From a virus: a DNA stretch of 64,000 nucleotides. Position 1 is the first letter of the stretch, and the number at the start of each line of letters is the position of its first letter. The translations under genes were made by a program, and so were the position numbers. Positions 62,472 to 64,000 of the stretch are shown here, one piece after another. The DNA lies in IMG/VR virus record IMGVR_UViG_3300042563_003347, positions 1 to 64,000 of that record. The stretch is one strand, 5' to 3'. Below the pieces are notes generated by a model. That model was not told the origin of the DNA. It ran no database searches and saw nothing but the letters and a program-made list of their open reading frames with translations.

Positions 62472-63747
62472 GTTGGTTCCACCATTCTAGCACCGCGGGC
62501 CTTGCTGACAAAATATCAGCCATGGACGTTGATGATTTGCGTATGCTTTCTAATTGTAACACTCTAGCCCGACCTTTAGCAACTCCTTGAGCATGGGTAT
62601 CTGGCCATTGTTGTTCAAACGTGGGGCGTGATTTCAATTGCATCAGCACATCACGCATGGCGCCTGAACTGGCTTCAATCAGTTCATCCAGCCAGGGATG
62701 CAGCAGATTTTTGGGCAGGGCCAATGGGCTCATCACAATATCTGGGCCAAAACTAAACACCACTTTGGCCAGCAATTGCACACCCAGTTCTTGAGCCAGT
62801 TGCTGTATGGCCAGGACCTGTGTCATGCCCGGCAGGGTCAGTGTAAAGTCTATGCGCATCTGTCGCGGATTTGAACTGTGTTTTAATCCTTGACGGAAGT
62901 TTGCAAGCCAGGTGTTGTAGTCAAGCCCTGTTCGGATGTATTCTCCTGTGGCACCTGTACCGTCCAGACTTGCGCATATTTGCCAATCACGAATATGAGC
63001 CAGTATATCACCAAATAGATTGCGCCCACCATAGTCAACTCTGCTAAGATTGGTATTATACCTTGCATATACTCGACCTCCGTCATTTAATTCAACAATA
63101 CGAGCCATGTAACGCCAGTGCTGTTCGTACATCAGCGGTTCACCGCCGACCCAGTACACTTCTTCCACACGATGTTGTTCCACAGCGTCCGAGAATTCTT
63201 TTTCAATCTGACTGTCCTGGAATGCAGAAATCTCTTGACGAATCTCAGGCTGCATCCATGCATTTTTGGGATTAGTCCAGTCAATCATGTGGTGTTGTCG
63301 TTGTTCACTTTCCCATGCACTAGATAACATGTCACCACATGTTCTACACTTGAAGTTGCACAGGTTGCTGAAACGATAGTCCCAGCTTACGGGTTGCATT
63401 GTGGTGCTGCCGTCTGGGGCAGTACTGCTGATTACTTCGGGCAACTTGTGACTGAACAGGTGTTCAAAATAGGTACGATACACATCAGTGTTCAACAACT
63501 GATCGTTGCACACTTCACACTCGGACAGGGTTTCTCCAGCCAACATGCGTCTACGCACACCGCGCATGTGTTCACCATTCCAGTGCTGTTCAAGTGTGAT
63601 AGGAATATACCGGCCTGTACCTGCGGCCGTGTCTATGTACTGAGCAAAGTTCTGCGCAGGTTCTCGACTGGCACAGCACATTCTACGTTCAGTTTGCGGG
63701 CTAAGATAGGTGTGTGTCCACGGAGCAAGACACAAGGAACTAGCCAT
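62464..63747 (-). CDS. Radical SAM protein with twitch/SPASM-like extension
   Basis: About 427 residues from ATG 63747 (an in-frame TTG at 63762 adds five). Cluster motif SNLCNFKCRTCG (CxxxCxxC), VGGEPLM for SAM binding. N-terminal cysteines (LCLAPW, MCCAS) and CEVCN resemble the protein at 22209. Probable modification of a small molecule or peptide; neighbours suggest a carbamoyl/amidino-bearing product. Confidence 0.83.
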   Translation of the reverse strand: MASSLCLAPWTHTYLSPQTERRMCCASREPAQNFAQYIDTAAGTGRYIPITLEQHWNGEHMRGVRRRMLAGETLSECEVCNDQLLNTDVYRTYFEHLFSHKLPEVISSTAPDGSTTMQPVSWDYRFSNLCNFKCRTCGDMLSSAWESEQRQHHMIDWTNPKNAWMQPEIRQEISAFQDSQIEKEFSDAVEQHRVEEVYWVGGEPLMYEQHWRYMARIVELNDGGRVYARYNTNLSRVDYGGRNLFGDILAHIRDWQICASLDGTGATGEYIRTGLDYNTWLANFRQGLKHSSNPRQMRIDFTLTLPGMTQVLAIQQLAQELGVQLLAKVVFSFGPDIVMSPLALPKNLLHPWLDELIEASSGAMRDVLMQLKSRPTFEQQWPDTHAQGVAKGRARVLQLESIRKSSTSMADILSARPAVLEWWNQHA

Positions 63748-64000
63748 TGAACTTGTACTCAATCAACTGTGCCATTTCGGGCGCCACCGCGGCAAAGTCT
63801 TGATTTCTTTTGCGGTCTAGGTCTGCTATTTTCATTCGGGTCATAAAGCCGTCGGTGCTGGCGCCACCATTCATGAAGTCTACTATTCGTGCAAACTCTT
63901 CACGATACAGGGGCGGCACATCTGCTGTGCGTAAGTGTTCAGTAATGCCGGCCTTGACAGTGTCAGGCAGTGTGGCAATACTAAAGTACCAGGCGTCATG
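63740..64000 (-). CDS. Partial protein (C-terminal 86 aa; continues past window)
   Basis: Open to the window end; ends EYKFNG at 63740. The pattern STDGFMTRMKIADLDRKRNQ then DFAAVAPEMA resembles the tail of other twitch-type radical SAM proteins in phages; weak. It overlaps the start of the radical SAM gene. Confidence 0.45.
   Translation of the reverse strand, partial: HDAWYFSIATLPDTVKAGITEHLRTADVPPLYREEFARIVDFMNGGASTDGFMTRMKIADLDRKRNQDFAAVAPEMAQLIEYKFNG

Overview
The window is a stretch of a large tailed-phage genome, most likely a T4-like myovirus of an aquatic betaproteobacterium. Evidence for a phage: very tight packing with ATGA/TAATG overlaps, runs of short hypothetical genes, a very large tRNA array, a flap 5'-nuclease, ThyX, MazG-like and FolE/QueD/QueE enzymes, and no ribosomal or central-metabolism operons. 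Evidence for the host is indirect. There is a tmRNA of the circularly permuted (two-piece) type, known from alphaproteobacteria, cyanobacteria and one betaproteobacterial lineage, and a secreted Ala/Lys-rich protein of a style common in Burkholderiales-like bacteria. Transcription appears to use host sigma70: about twenty TTGAC(A/C/T)-N17-TATAAT promoters with an invariant 17-bp spacer precede gene groups or RNAs. No capsid, tail or DNA polymerase gene lies here.

Layout. 1-8112: sugar-nucleotide and glycosyltransferase genes with FolE, a HIT protein and QueD. 8109-15678: QueE, a cytidylyltransferase, SGNH-like proteins, the 5'-nuclease, a MazG-like protein and many short conserved phage genes. 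15665-32900: an RNA zone with about 35 tRNA genes or tRNA-like elements (all 20 amino acids plus an initiator fMet tRNA), a permuted tmRNA interrupted by a GIY-YIG homing endonuclease gene, a probable large structured non-coding RNA, and ten long-stem RNA elements whose paired arms co-vary. AT-rich accessory genes sit among the RNAs: a NeuD-like acyltransferase, a radical SAM protein, a membrane desaturase and a B12-radical SAM protein. 32912-35370: PP-loop enzyme, a paralogue pair and the secreted protein. 35550-44754: an RNA polymerase omega homologue, a P-loop kinase, and many small genes dominated by a repeated family whose C-terminal HFGVE codons carry the ribosome-binding site of the next gene. 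42703-46136: a MoxR ATPase and a VWA-like metalloprotein. 46558-51760: more small membrane proteins, an SPFH lipoprotein and ThyX. 52365-64000: a second sugar/small-molecule cluster (epimerase, DegT aminotransferase, a W-rich repeat protein, two TEKTFKPI-family proteins, amidinotransferase, carbamoyltransferase, radical SAM proteins), partly on the minus strand.

How it works together (inference). The phage carries its own decoding set, ribosome rescue RNA and an RNA polymerase subunit, so it partly replaces host translation and may tune transcription. FolE, QueD and QueE make the 7-deazaguanine precursor used for tRNA or DNA modification. The glycan genes probably modify the phage particle or the host surface. 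The most unusual parts are the interrupted permuted tmRNA and the long-stem RNA family in the tRNA array.
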